In this document: positions 8,358 to 17,380 of the stretch, piece by piece
Layout of the letters: the number at the start of each line of letters is the position of its first letter
Position numbering within the stretch: the first letter of the stretch is position 1
Assembly (NCBI GenBank): GCA_963933115.1
Contig: CAWVSL010000008.1
Coordinates: forward strand, 1 to 64,000
DNA length: 64,000 bases
DNA from: JALJPB01 sp963933115
GTDB taxonomy: Bacteria; Pseudomonadota; Gammaproteobacteria; Enterobacterales; Alteromonadaceae
Reading direction: 5' to 3'
Program-made: the position numbers and the translations under genes
The notes under the pieces: generated by a model
Told to the model about the DNA's origin: nothing
Databases searched by the model: none
What the model saw: only the letters and a program-made list of their open reading frames with translations

Positions 8358-9941
8358 TTAAGCTTCAGGACGCATATGAGGGAATAAAATAACGTCTTTG
8401 ATGGTGGGAGAGTCACTAAATAACATCACTAATCGATCAATGCCAATACCTTCACCAGCGGTCGGTGGTAAACCATGCTCTAATGCGCGAATATAATCAT
8501 CATCAAAGTGCATTGCTTCATCATCGCCAGCATCTTTTTCTTCAACTTGCTTTTTAAAGCGGGCTGCTTGATCTTCTGCATCATTTAACTCTGAGAAACC
8601 GTTAGCTAGTTCACGGCCACCAACGAAGAATTCAAATCTGTCAGTGATAAATGAATTGTTATCGTTTCTACGAGCCAGTGGTGAAACTTCCCAAGGGTAT
8701 TCTGTGATGAAAGTAGGTTGATCCAATAGATGCTCTGCAACCTCTTCAAAGATTTCACAAATGTATTTACCTGGACCCCAAACTTTTGCTGCCTCACCTT
8801 CTTTTACCCCTACAGCTTTTGCTATTGCTTTGATGGCCTCAAAATTATTTTCAGGGTCACGAAGTACCGCTTCATCTATATGAGCCGCTGCGTGGTGTTC
8901 TTTACCATATTTAAGAATGGCATCAACCATAGATAAACGCACAAACGGCTGACCAAAGTCATAAAACTTCTCTTCTATAACCTCTCCTTCGCTATTTTTC
9001 ACCGTATTGCGAACTATTGGCGTACCTAGAACATCTTCAGCAATTGTCCGTAGCATATCTTCAGTAAGGTTCATTAGATCATTATAATCAGCATAAGCTT
9101 GGTAAAACTCAATCATAGTAAATTCTGGGTTATGACGCGTTGATAAACCTTCGTTACGGAAGTTACGGTTAATCTCAAACACACGTTCAAAGCCACCAAC
9201 CACTAGACGCTTCAAATAGAGCTCAGGAGCGATTCGCAAATACATGTCAAGGTCAAGCGCATTGTGATAAGTCATGAATGGCTTAGCTGTTGCACCACCA
9301 GGGATCACTTGTAACATCGGCGTTTCAACTTCCATAAAGTCACGACTAACTAAGTACTTACGAATACCATCAACAATTTTAGAACGCATTTTGAACGTAT
9401 TGCGCGTATCTTCATTGATGATCAAATCAACATAACGCTGACGATATTTAGTTTCTTGATCTGACAGGCCATGAAACTTTTCAGGCAATGGACGCAATGA
9501 TTTAGTTAATAACGAATATTCGTCCATATTAACATAGAGATCACCTTTACCTGACTTATGTAAAATACCTCTTACACCGATAATATCGCCAATATCTAAT
9601 GAACCCCAACGTGCCCTGATATCTTTTTGTACCGTTTTTTCAGCATAAGCTTGAATACGGCCTGACATATCTTGAACAACTAAGAATGGACCACGCTTAG
9701 CCATAACACGGCCTGCTATAGCATAAGTCACTTGAAGTTCTTCAAGTTCTTCTTTAGATTTTTCACCATGTTCCGCTTCAATATCAGCAGCTAAATGTTC
9801 ACGGTTAAAGTCATTTGGAAAACCATTAGCAGAGCAATTTGTGCGAATTTTTTCTAATTTCACACGGCGCTCAGCAATGAGTTTATTTTCATCTTGAGCG
9901 GCTTGCTGGTTATTGGCATTATTTTTAACGTTGTCAGTCAT
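8358..9941 (-). CDS. lysS: Lysyl-tRNA synthetase, class II
   Basis: 527 residues. After a charged N-terminal extension comes the OB-fold anticodon-binding domain, then the class II catalytic core: motif 2 at RNEGLSTRHNPEFTMIEFY (near residue 271) and motif 3 at GEGIGIDRLVMLF near the C-terminus. It charges tRNA-Lys. prfB lies 35 bp upstream in the same direction, the classic prfB-lysS operon. ATG at 9941 gives a normal family N-terminus. Confidence 0.97.
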   Translation of the reverse strand: MTDNVKNNANNQQAAQDENKLIAERRVKLEKIRTNCSANGFPNDFNREHLAADIEAEHGEKSKEELEELQVTYAIAGRVMAKRGPFLVVQDMSGRIQAYAEKTVQKDIRARWGSLDIGDIIGVRGILHKSGKGDLYVNMDEYSLLTKSLRPLPEKFHGLSDQETKYRQRYVDLIINEDTRNTFKMRSKIVDGIRKYLVSRDFMEVETPMLQVIPGGATAKPFMTYHNALDLDMYLRIAPELYLKRLVVGGFERVFEINRNFRNEGLSTRHNPEFTMIEFYQAYADYNDLMNLTEDMLRTIAEDVLGTPIVRNTVKNSEGEVIEEKFYDFGQPFVRLSMVDAILKYGKEHHAAAHIDEAVLRDPENNFEAIKAIAKAVGVKEGEAAKVWGPGKYICEIFEEVAEHLLDQPTFITEYPWEVSPLARRNDNNSFITDRFEFFVGGRELANGFSELNDAEDQAARFKKQVEEKDAGDDEAMHFDDDYIRALEHGLPPTAGEGIGIDRLVMLFSDSPTIKDVILFPHMRPEA

Positions 9942-9976
9942 GTTGTTTCTCGTTACTTAATTCTAAAGCGCTTATG

Positions 9977-11075
9977 CTACAAACCTGATTTTAGGCTTGC
10001 TTCAATAAATTTGTCTAAATCACCGTCAAGTACCGCTTGAGTGTTGCGATTTTCAACGCCTGTTCTTAAATCTTTAATACGGCTATCATCTAATACATAA
10101 GAGCGAATTTGACTGCCCCAACCAATATCTGATTTACCGTCTTCTAATTCTTGCTTATCTTTATTTTGCTTTTGAATTTCTAATTCATAAAGCTTAGCTT
10201 TTAATAGCTTCATCGCGGTTGCACGGTTTTTATGCTGTGAACGATCACTTTGACATTGCACCACAGCACCTGTTGGTTCATGAGTAATACGAATTGCTGA
10301 GTCAGTTTTATTAACGTGCTGTCCACCGGCACCTGATGCACGATAAGTATCTATTCGTAAGTCGGCAGGGTTAATATCTATTTCAATATTGTCGTCAATC
10401 TCAGGATAAATAAACGCTGAGGCAAAAGAGGTATGACGACGACCGCTAGAATCAAAGGGTGATTTTCGTACTAAACGATGCACACCCGTTTCCGTGCGTA
10501 ACCAACCATAAGCATATTCACCGGTATATTTGATGGTACAACCTTTAATACCAGCAACATCACCATCAGTGACTTCAATAGCTTCAGTTTTATAACCGTG
10601 AGCTTCGCCCCATCTTAGATACATACGCATGAGCATTTCTGCCCAGTCTTGCGCTTCAGTGCCACCAGAGCCTGACTGAATATCTAAATAACAGCTTGCG
10701 CTGTCTTGCTCACCAGAAAACATTCGACGAAATTCAAGTTTTTCTAAAACAGCATCTAAAGCACTTGCTTCAGACTCAGCTTCATCAAAGGTTTCTTGAT
10801 CTTGCTCTTCAACAGCCAATTCAACTAATGCTTTGATATCGTCACAGCCAGATTCTAGTTCAACGATGGTATTGACAACTTCTTCAAGAGAGCTGCGCTC
10901 TTTACCTAATGCCTGTGCCCGCTCAGGCTCATTCCAAACATCGGGTAATTCTAATTCACGACTTACTTCAACTAAACGTTCTGCTTTAACATCATAGTCA
11001 AAGGTACCCCCGAAGCAATAAACTGCGTTCGCGAATTTCTTTTACTTTATTTAATACTGGATTTGTTTCAAACAT
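9977..11075 (-). CDS. prfB: Peptide chain release factor 2, with programmed +1 frameshift
   Basis: The product is made from two frames. ATG at 11075 starts 25 codons (MFETNPVLNKVKEIRERSLL to LRGYL) that end at an in-frame UGA (10998-11000). The ribosome must slip +1 to read GAC and continue to 9977, giving 365 residues, the normal RF2 length. The slip site CTTTGAC follows a Shine-Dalgarno-like GGGGGT, as in E. coli. The second part contains the SPF anticodon-mimic motif (SPFDSSGRRHTSF) and the catalytic SGAGGQHVNKT. RF2 ends translation at UGA and UAA, and the internal UGA makes its synthesis self-regulating. An annotation starting at 10819 would miss the N-terminus. Confidence 0.96.
10997..11012 (-). 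promoter_or_regulatory. prfB +1 frameshift site
   Basis: On the minus strand this reads CGGGGGTACCTTTGAC: a Shine-Dalgarno-like GGGGGT, three bases, then CTT TGA C. The stop at 10998-11000 is the autoregulatory UGA; slow termination by RF2 promotes the shift into the main frame. Confidence 0.93.
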
Positions 11076-11188
11076 AATAGTGAAAATATAACCTTTAAAT
11101 CACACGAGTTTTCCGTGTTTCTTTCTAATCAATAAGGGGAATAAAAACAGTCGCGAATTGTAGCCTAAAAACGTGGGTAAATAAACGG

Positions 11189-11923
11189 CTAAGAACCATT
11201 GCTTTTGTTTTTCAATTGAAAAGGCTTATCTTTAACGAGTATTAAGAAAATAGCCGAAGCGATGCCTGCGGAGGCAAATACCATACACATCACCATAATC
11301 TGATATCTAGCGGCAACAAAAGGAGAGACACCTGATAAAATTTGTCCTGTCATCATGCCTGGAAGTGAAACAATACCGACAGCCACTAATGCATTAATAT
11401 TGGGTATCATCGAAGTTTGAAACGCAATATTTCTTGCCTGTTGATAACTCACACGTTTTGATAACTCAGCATAAAAACGCTCGCCAGAGAGACTAACAGC
11501 ATTCATGCAACTGGCAAAAATCATTCCAGCGATAGGTAATAATGTTTGAGGGTAATACCAAGGACTCAGCGCTAAAACACCTTGGGTGATAATTATAATG
11601 GTAAAAGCAGCACTTAAAAATATCGATATTAGAGCACTTTTGACTACTTTTGCTTTCCTTATGGGTAAGTTACTAAGAGCAATCCAACTAGAAAAAAACA
11701 CCATAAGGAGTAGAATGAACCCAACGAACCAAGCATTATCTGACTCAAAAATATAAACTAAAAAGTAACCAATTAATAAAAGTTGTACTAACATCCGAGA
11801 TATCGCGGTCATTGCACGTTGAGTACTTAAGGACCATTTAGCAAGAATGACAAACACCACAGCGACAGGAATAAACGAATAAGCAAGACTTTGAAGAGAG
11901 ATTATCTGTAATGTTTGTTCCAT
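11189..11923 (-). CDS. FetB/UPF0014-type ABC transporter permease, no ATPase partner nearby
   Basis: 244 residues with about seven hydrophobic segments. The C-terminal signature SLPGMMTGQILSGVSP followed by AARYQIMV is characteristic of UPF0014 (FetB/YbbM) permeases. In E. coli FetB works with the ATPase FetA in iron homeostasis under peroxide stress. Here no fetA-like gene is adjacent; the gene starts 23 bp after the recJ stop and probably rides on recJ transcription (AAGG about 6 bp before ATG 11923). Its function is inferred from the family only, and the ATPase subunit must be encoded elsewhere, if present. Confidence 0.8.
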   Translation of the reverse strand: MEQTLQIISLQSLAYSFIPVAVVFVILAKWSLSTQRAMTAISRMLVQLLLIGYFLVYIFESDNAWFVGFILLLMVFFSSWIALSNLPIRKAKVVKSALISIFLSAAFTIIIITQGVLALSPWYYPQTLLPIAGMIFASCMNAVSLSGERFYAELSKRVSYQQARNIAFQTSMIPNINALVAVGIVSLPGMMTGQILSGVSPFVAARYQIMVMCMVFASAGIASAIFLILVKDKPFQLKNKSNGS

Positions 11924-11946
11924 GGGTTACCTTGTCATTTGTCGTT

Positions 11947-13689
11947 TTATATTGTGGTGATGCTTTCAACCATCAATTGTACCGTTCTTTTTCCTCTAAA
12001 TTCATTAACATCAAGACGATAAGCCAAGTGTATTTTCTCTGCTTTAACATTTGGCCAAACTTGAACATCCACATTAAAAGCTATGCCATCAAATACTTGC
12101 CCTTGTTTTTGTACAACTATTTTTAAATGTTTTTCACCAACGATACGCTGTTGTATAAGCGTAAATTCATCATCAAATAATGGTTCAGAAAAATTTTGCC
12201 CCCAAGGACCACAATCCCTGACTTTCTCAGCAAAGGCTAAAGTCATATCATTGACCGGTAGATCACCATCAGATAAAATAACACCCGTGAGATCTTCTTC
12301 TTTTATCCATTTACCTGATAGCTCATTAAAAATTCTTTCAAACCGCTCAAAGTCTTTCGACTTTATAGACAAACCGGCAGCCATAGCATGGCCACCAAAC
12401 TTAAGAATCAAGTCAGGTTGTAAAGTTGAAATGTGCTCAAGTAAGTCTCTAATATGTAAACCTGGAATTGAACGAGCTGAGCCTTTTATTTCTCTGTCCT
12501 TGTTATCATCTTCTCCCTCTTTAGCCGCAGCAAAAACAATACTAGGTCGATGAAATTTTTCTTTTAATCTACCCGCAACAATACCAATAACCCCTTGATG
12601 CCAGTCTTGCTGAAAAAGGGCAATAGCATTAGGGAGGTTTTGATGGTCAAAGTTAAGTTGTTTTAATACATTTTCAGCTTCGACCTGCATTCCTTGTTCA
12701 ATTTCACGGCGAGATTTATTTAAATCATCAAGCTCTGCAGCCATCATTCTCGCTGACACCAGATCCTTGGCTAACAAGCAATTAATGCCAAAAGACATAT
12801 CATCAAGGCGCCCTGCTGCATTAATTCTTGGACCCAAAGAAAAACCAAAGTCGCTAGCCACTAAACGCTGCTGATTTCGACCTGAAATTTCAATTAATGC
12901 TTGAATACCTGGACGTGTTTTACCTGCCCTAATTCGTTTTAGCCCCTGCTCGACTAATATACGATTATTGGTATCGAGAGAAACCACATCAGCCACGGTC
13001 CCTAAGGCAACTAAATCTAATAATGTCGCTAAATTAGGCTCAGCAATTTGTTTTTCTTCAAACCAATTGATCTCACGTAAATGTTTTCGCATCGCCAACA
13101 TAAAGTAAAAAGCAACGCCAACACCGGCTAAGGCTTTACTCGCAAATGAGCAGTCATTTTGATTAGGATTAACAATAGCATCGGCTATAGGTAGTGCCTT
13201 ACCTGGTAAATGATGGTCAGTAATAATGACTTGTAAATCAAGGTTTTTTGCTCGTTTTACTCCTGCTAAGCAACTAATACCGTTATCAACAGTGATTAAT
13301 AACTTGGCTCCTTGGCTTGCAGCAATATCGACAATCTCAGGCGTTAAACCATAACCATATTCAAAACGATTAGGCACTAAAAAATGATGGTTAGTACTTC
13401 CTAACGCCGATAGTGCTTCCATCATTAATGCCGTACTAGTCGCGCCATCAGCATCAAAGTCGCCAACAATAATAATATTTGCATTAGTTAATAATGCTCG
13501 ATGAAGAACCTTACAAGCTTGATCAAGCCCTACTAAGGAATCAACAGCATGTAACTGAGCAACTTTAAGTTCTAATTCTTGAGGGGATTCAATACCACGA
13601 GAGGCATATATTTGTTTTATGGTAGCGTGAAGATGGCTGGGAAGATGGTTATCAATAACCGTTTTTCGACGAACAATTTTCTTTTGCAA
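11947..13689 (-). CDS. recJ: Single-strand-specific 5'-3' exonuclease RecJ
   Basis: 580 residues. The DHH phosphoesterase motifs are clear: GDFDADGATST (motif I, residues 77-87), ITDHHLPG (motif III) and a DHHA1 domain containing GGHAMAAGLSI near residue 435, then the OB-like C-terminal domain. RecJ acts in RecF-pathway recombination, mismatch repair and base excision repair. It follows dsbC by about 70 bp, as in the E. coli xerD-dsbC-recJ-prfB-lysS cluster. Confidence 0.96.
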   Translation of the reverse strand: MQKKIVRRKTVIDNHLPSHLHATIKQIYASRGIESPQELELKVAQLHAVDSLVGLDQACKVLHRALLTNANIIIVGDFDADGATSTALMMEALSALGSTNHHFLVPNRFEYGYGLTPEIVDIAASQGAKLLITVDNGISCLAGVKRAKNLDLQVIITDHHLPGKALPIADAIVNPNQNDCSFASKALAGVGVAFYFMLAMRKHLREINWFEEKQIAEPNLATLLDLVALGTVADVVSLDTNNRILVEQGLKRIRAGKTRPGIQALIEISGRNQQRLVASDFGFSLGPRINAAGRLDDMSFGINCLLAKDLVSARMMAAELDDLNKSRREIEQGMQVEAENVLKQLNFDHQNLPNAIALFQQDWHQGVIGIVAGRLKEKFHRPSIVFAAAKEGEDDNKDREIKGSARSIPGLHIRDLLEHISTLQPDLILKFGGHAMAAGLSIKSKDFERFERIFNELSGKWIKEEDLTGVILSDGDLPVNDMTLAFAEKVRDCGPWGQNFSEPLFDDEFTLIQQRIVGEKHLKIVVQKQGQVFDGIAFNVDVQVWPNVKAEKIHLAYRLDVNEFRGKRTVQLMVESITTI

Positions 13690-13729
13690 TGCTATTCCTT
13701 AGAGTCAGGTTAAATAAGACTATATTAAA

Positions 13730-13749
13730 GGTCGAACCTTAGCTCGACC
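13730..13749 (-). terminator. Hairpin between dsbC and recJ (weak terminator or attenuator)
   Basis: An 8-bp stem with one G-T pair (GGTCGAGC / GTTCGACC) and a 4-base loop lies 10 bp after the dsbC stop. On the minus strand only TTTAATATA follows, so termination is probably partial and recJ may still be read from the dsbC promoter. Confidence 0.5.
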
Positions 13750-13758
13750 CTAAATATA

Positions 13759-14565
13759 TTACATATTGCTTAACATTTCAGATAATTTATCAGGGTCTTG
13801 ATAACCCGGGACCAACATACCATTTTCAAAAATAATGGCTGGTGTTGAATTAATGCCAATTTGACGAGCAAAGTTAAATCCGTCTTCAATTTTCGTATCA
13901 CAAATTCGATAAGCAACCTTTGAACCAGACTTTGCTTTGGTCAACGCTGCATTGGGATTTTCACTGCACCAGATAGAGCGGAGATCTAAGAAACCTTGAG
14001 ACAACTCACCATTACTATTAAATATTCCCGAGCGAGGATAAGGTAAATATCTCACCGTAATACCTTTCGCATTATACTCATCCATCTGATTGTGTAATTT
14101 ACGACAATAGCCACAAGTGATATCAGTGTAGACAGTAATAACATGCTTTTCGTTTTTTGCTGGATAAATAATCATGTCACTTTTAAATTTTGATATCCCT
14201 TCTAAACGAATTGTTGACAAGCTAGCATCCGCTAAGTCAGTGACTGTTTCACCAATTTGATAAACTTTACCTTGAATAAAGAACTTACCGTCATAACTCG
14301 CGTAATATAGGCCTCGGTCTGAAATAACTAAAGCAATTCCGGGCAAGGCGGTTTCGAGTACATCACTAGCAGTTATACCCAACGAACTCTGAAGTCTTCT
14401 TTTTAAGAGGGCTGTATCTAAAGCTGATTCGCTTGGTTGAACGATAGAACTAGATGAGGAATCCGCAGTAACAGGATCACTAGCAAAAACATAAAAGATT
14501 GAAAAACTACTAATAATACTGGCTAAGACAAGGGAAAAACTTTTCTTTAATTTCAATTTAAACAT
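13759..14565 (-). CDS. dsbC: Periplasmic thiol:disulfide isomerase DsbC
   Basis: 268 residues. A signal peptide occupies about residues 1-29 (ending SIFYVFASDP). The dimerisation domain precedes a thioredoxin fold with the CGYC active site (YTDITCGYCRKLH) and the cis-proline loop at NSTPAII. The Ser/Thr-rich linker after the signal peptide is longer than in E. coli. It repairs wrong disulfides in the periplasm and is kept reduced by DsbD. In E. coli xerD lies between fldB and dsbC; here xerD is absent and dsbC directly faces fldB. Confidence 0.93.
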   Translation of the reverse strand: MFKLKLKKSFSLVLASIISSFSIFYVFASDPVTADSSSSSIVQPSESALDTALLKRRLQSSLGITASDVLETALPGIALVISDRGLYYASYDGKFFIQGKVYQIGETVTDLADASLSTIRLEGISKFKSDMIIYPAKNEKHVITVYTDITCGYCRKLHNQMDEYNAKGITVRYLPYPRSGIFNSNGELSQGFLDLRSIWCSENPNAALTKAKSGSKVAYRICDTKIEDGFNFARQIGINSTPAIIFENGMLVPGYQDPDKLSEMLSNM

Positions 14566-14782
14566 AAAAAAACATCCAACAATAGATCAACAAAAAACCA
14601 TAAAAGGCTAATATTCATTATACTCAATAATACGTATAATTATTAAGTATTACTATATTTTATTAGCAAGCTCACATTAAATAGCACTAACATTTACCAT
14701 TTAAATTTTTGTGAAAGTATCGCCAAGCATATCGATTCTGTTAAACTTGACTCAAATTTTTTAACTTTTAAATTTTACCTCT

Positions 14783-15316
14783 ATGAAAATTGGTTTGTTC
14801 TACGGCTCAACAACTTGTTACACCGAAATGGTTGCAGAGAAAATGCAAGTCTCCTTCTCTGCTCATACTGAAATGGAAGTTGTGCTTCACAATATAAAAG
14901 ATGAACCGCTATCTTTATGCCAAGAATATGATTTTTTAATATTTGGCATTTCTACTTGGGATTATGGTGAATTACAAGAAGACTGGGAGTCGTGCTGGCA
15001 AGAAGTGGCGCAACTTGATTTATCAGGAAAAATTTTAGCTCTGTATGGTATGGGCGATCAAGTTGGCTATAGTGAATGGTTTCAAGATGCATTAGGCATG
15101 TTACATGAACAGCTTCTATCCACTGACGCCTATATAACAGGATATTGGCCAAATCTTGGTTATGATTTTATTAGCTCTAAGGCCTTAACAGCAGATAAAG
15201 AAAGTTTTGTTGGTTTATCATTAGATGATGAGACTCAATATGAGCTTACCGACAATCGTATAGAACAGTGGGTTAAAAAGCTAAATGATGAAATTAAAGA
15301 GATTTTAGCTGCATAA
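14783..15316 (+). CDS. fldB: Flavodoxin, FldB-like
   Basis: 177 residues. The N-terminal phosphate loop GLFYGSTTCYTEMVAEK (residues 4-20) and the isoalloxazine loops at STWDYGELQEDWE and LYGMGDQVGYSEWF are those of long-chain FMN flavodoxins. The position next to dsbC and recJ matches E. coli fldB. It is a soluble one-electron carrier. It diverges from dsbC across about 215 bp, which should hold both promoters. Confidence 0.9.
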   Translation: MKIGLFYGSTTCYTEMVAEKMQVSFSAHTEMEVVLHNIKDEPLSLCQEYDFLIFGISTWDYGELQEDWESCWQEVAQLDLSGKILALYGMGDQVGYSEWFQDALGMLHEQLLSTDAYITGYWPNLGYDFISSKALTADKESFVGLSLDDETQYELTDNRIEQWVKKLNDEIKEILAA

Positions 15317-15427
15317 TTTATACTATATGTAGTGTTGATTGATCTAGATTACAGTATAATTTACCCACAGGTGGTATCGATAGATGCCAATGTAAATCAC
15401 CTAATTAGTTAATGGATATTAGAAAGT

Positions 15428-16660
15428 ATGTTTGAGCAGTTCGATCTTGACTCTGAGTTATTGGCAGCAGTAAAAAAAATTGGTTATAAAAAGCCCACTT
15501 CAATTCAAGAATTAGTTATCCCTAAAGCGATGGCAGGGAAAGATGTTTTAGCATCTGCCCCAACAGGCACAGGTAAAACGGCCTCGTTTTTATTACCCAT
15601 TGCCCAACATCTACTAGACTATCCCAGAACAAGTCCAGGATTTCCAAGAGTACTTATTCTGACCCCTACCCGTGAACTTGCCATGCAAATTGGTGAGGAC
15701 AGCCAAAAATTAACTGAGTTAACTAAAATTAAAACGGGGGTAATCACTGGCGGCGTAAATTATGGTAGTCATAGTGATATTCTTACCAGTACTACAGATA
15801 TTTTAGTCGCTACCCCAGGACGATTATTAGAATACATAGAAAATGAACAGTTTGATGCGCGTGAAATAGAGGTTTTAGTGCTAGATGAAGCCGATCGTAT
15901 GTTAGATATGGGCTTTAGTGAAAGTATTAATCGTATTGCTGCAGAGGCTCGATGGCGCAAGCAAACGATGTTATTTTCTGCTACTTTAGAAAGTGCTGGT
16001 GTGAGTCGTTTTGCCCGAGAGGTATTAACTGAACCTGTCTTTTTAGAGTCGAATCCCTCTCGTAAAGAAAAAGCTAAAATCCATCAATGGTTACATATTG
16101 CTGATGACTTTGATCATAAACTCGAGCTTTTATATAACATACTTAAGCAAGAAGATGTCACTCGAGTCGTAGTCTTTGCTAATAAACGAGAGACCGTACA
16201 AACCCTATCTGGAAAACTATATGCTCAAGAACTACCTTGTGTATGGCTTGAAGGCAAAATGCAACAAGATAAACGTAATACCGCTATTGAACGTTTAAAG
16301 AATGGTACCGTAGATATTTTAGTGGCCACGGATGTCGCCGCTCGTGGTTTAGATATTGATGATATTAGTCATGTTATTAACTTTGATATGCCACGTAAAG
16401 TTGATGTTTATATACACCGAATTGGACGCACCGGACGCGCAGGAAATAAAGGTACTGCGTTATCATTAGTTGAAGCGCACGACATGCCAGTTATTGCTAA
16501 AATAGAACGTTTCCAGGATGAACGCTTTCCAAGGCGTGTAATTGAAGGTTTACGACCAAAAAATAAAGAGTCTCGGGTCGCAATGAAAAAACCTAAAATC
16601 AAACGTAGTACTTCTCAGAAAAAAGCGAAAGCTAAAAAACAAGCCAAAAAGTCAAAGTAA
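15428..16660 (+). CDS. srmB: DEAD-box RNA helicase, SrmB-like
   Basis: 410 residues. All DEAD-box motifs are present in order: the Q motif (KKPTSIQ), motif I (APTGTGKT), PTRELA, TPGR, DEAD (VLDEADRM), SAT (LFSATLES), then RGLD (AARGLDID) and HRIGRTGR. The C-terminus is a short lysine-rich tail. Overall it resembles SrmB, which helps early assembly of the large ribosomal subunit, especially in the cold. It stands alone about 110 bp after fldB. The choice among SrmB and RhlE-type helicases is less certain than the family. Confidence 0.88.
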   Translation: MFEQFDLDSELLAAVKKIGYKKPTSIQELVIPKAMAGKDVLASAPTGTGKTASFLLPIAQHLLDYPRTSPGFPRVLILTPTRELAMQIGEDSQKLTELTKIKTGVITGGVNYGSHSDILTSTTDILVATPGRLLEYIENEQFDAREIEVLVLDEADRMLDMGFSESINRIAAEARWRKQTMLFSATLESAGVSRFAREVLTEPVFLESNPSRKEKAKIHQWLHIADDFDHKLELLYNILKQEDVTRVVVFANKRETVQTLSGKLYAQELPCVWLEGKMQQDKRNTAIERLKNGTVDILVATDVAARGLDIDDISHVINFDMPRKVDVYIHRIGRTGRAGNKGTALSLVEAHDMPVIAKIERFQDERFPRRVIEGLRPKNKESRVAMKKPKIKRSTSQKKAKAKKQAKKSK

Positions 16661-16963
16661 GAATATTGACATAGCCCATACATGATTTAACCCGTTTAAA
16701 AGGAACTATTAAATCAGTATGTTATATTAATTATACGCTGGTCATTCTCTTTGAATACCTAACGTTTGATACGACTTAGTCCTCGAATATAGGGTATCAA
16801 AGAGCTTTAATAAAGAATTAATAATGTAAATATATGACTAATACTAAATATCCTTATACCTTTAATCATATACTTTTGTAAAACAGATAATTAATAATGG
16901 TACTCATAGTCAAAAGTAAGTTAATAACAAAAATTTATTAATAATGTTAGTAAGGGAAATTTA
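16661..16963. other. AT-rich spacer with a long inverted repeat
   Basis: No coding frame is visible. The main structure is an inverted repeat at 16747-16759 and 16793-16804 (CTCTTTGAATACC / GGTATCAAAGAG, one bulged base, about 33 bases between arms). There is no T-run, so it is not an ordinary terminator. AGGGA lies 6 bp before the Hpt gene ATG. Confidence 0.5.
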
Positions 16964-17308
16964 ATGATAAAGGTATGGGGTAAAACCGCTTGTTTAAAAA
17001 GAATGCAAAATAACGAAGCGTTTCTAAAGCAGTTAATTACAATGTTTATAGATAAAATGCCTGAGCATATGGATAATCTAACCCAGGCAATCAATGATAA
17101 TGATTTTTCTCAAATACATTTTTATGCTCATACCATAAAAGGTATTGCCGCGAACCTAAGCGCTTTAAAATTGCTGGAACAAATGCATTTATTAGAACTT
17201 GCCGCTAAAAACGAAAACCAAAAAGAAATAAAGACTTTAAATGAGATTATTATTACGTCACAACATATGATTTTACGAGAATTCAACATATATTTAAAAG
17301 AGTGTTGA
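16964..17308 (+). CDS. Stand-alone histidine phosphotransfer (Hpt) protein
   Basis: 114 residues, almost entirely one Hpt four-helix domain. The phosphoacceptor is His56 within FYAHTIKGIAANLSA, the standard AHxxKG motif. It should receive a phosphate from a hybrid kinase and pass it to a response regulator. The opening VWGKTACLKRMQNNEAFLKQLI is like the Hpt module at the end of large hybrid kinases, so the gene may be a released C-terminal module. It has its own AGGGA ribosome binding site and intact stop, so it looks expressed. No kinase or regulator is nearby, and its partners are unknown. Confidence 0.8.
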   Translation: MIKVWGKTACLKRMQNNEAFLKQLITMFIDKMPEHMDNLTQAINDNDFSQIHFYAHTIKGIAANLSALKLLEQMHLLELAAKNENQKEIKTLNEIIITSQHMILREFNIYLKEC

Positions 17309-17380
17309 TCTGATTTATTAAGATACATATGATGAAAATTATATAATTTAGCCTATCAATATATAGAATATGTTAAATTT

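Noticed and set aside
8606..8936. Short ORFs on both strands within lysS
   Set aside because: Shadow frames of lysS with no support of their own.
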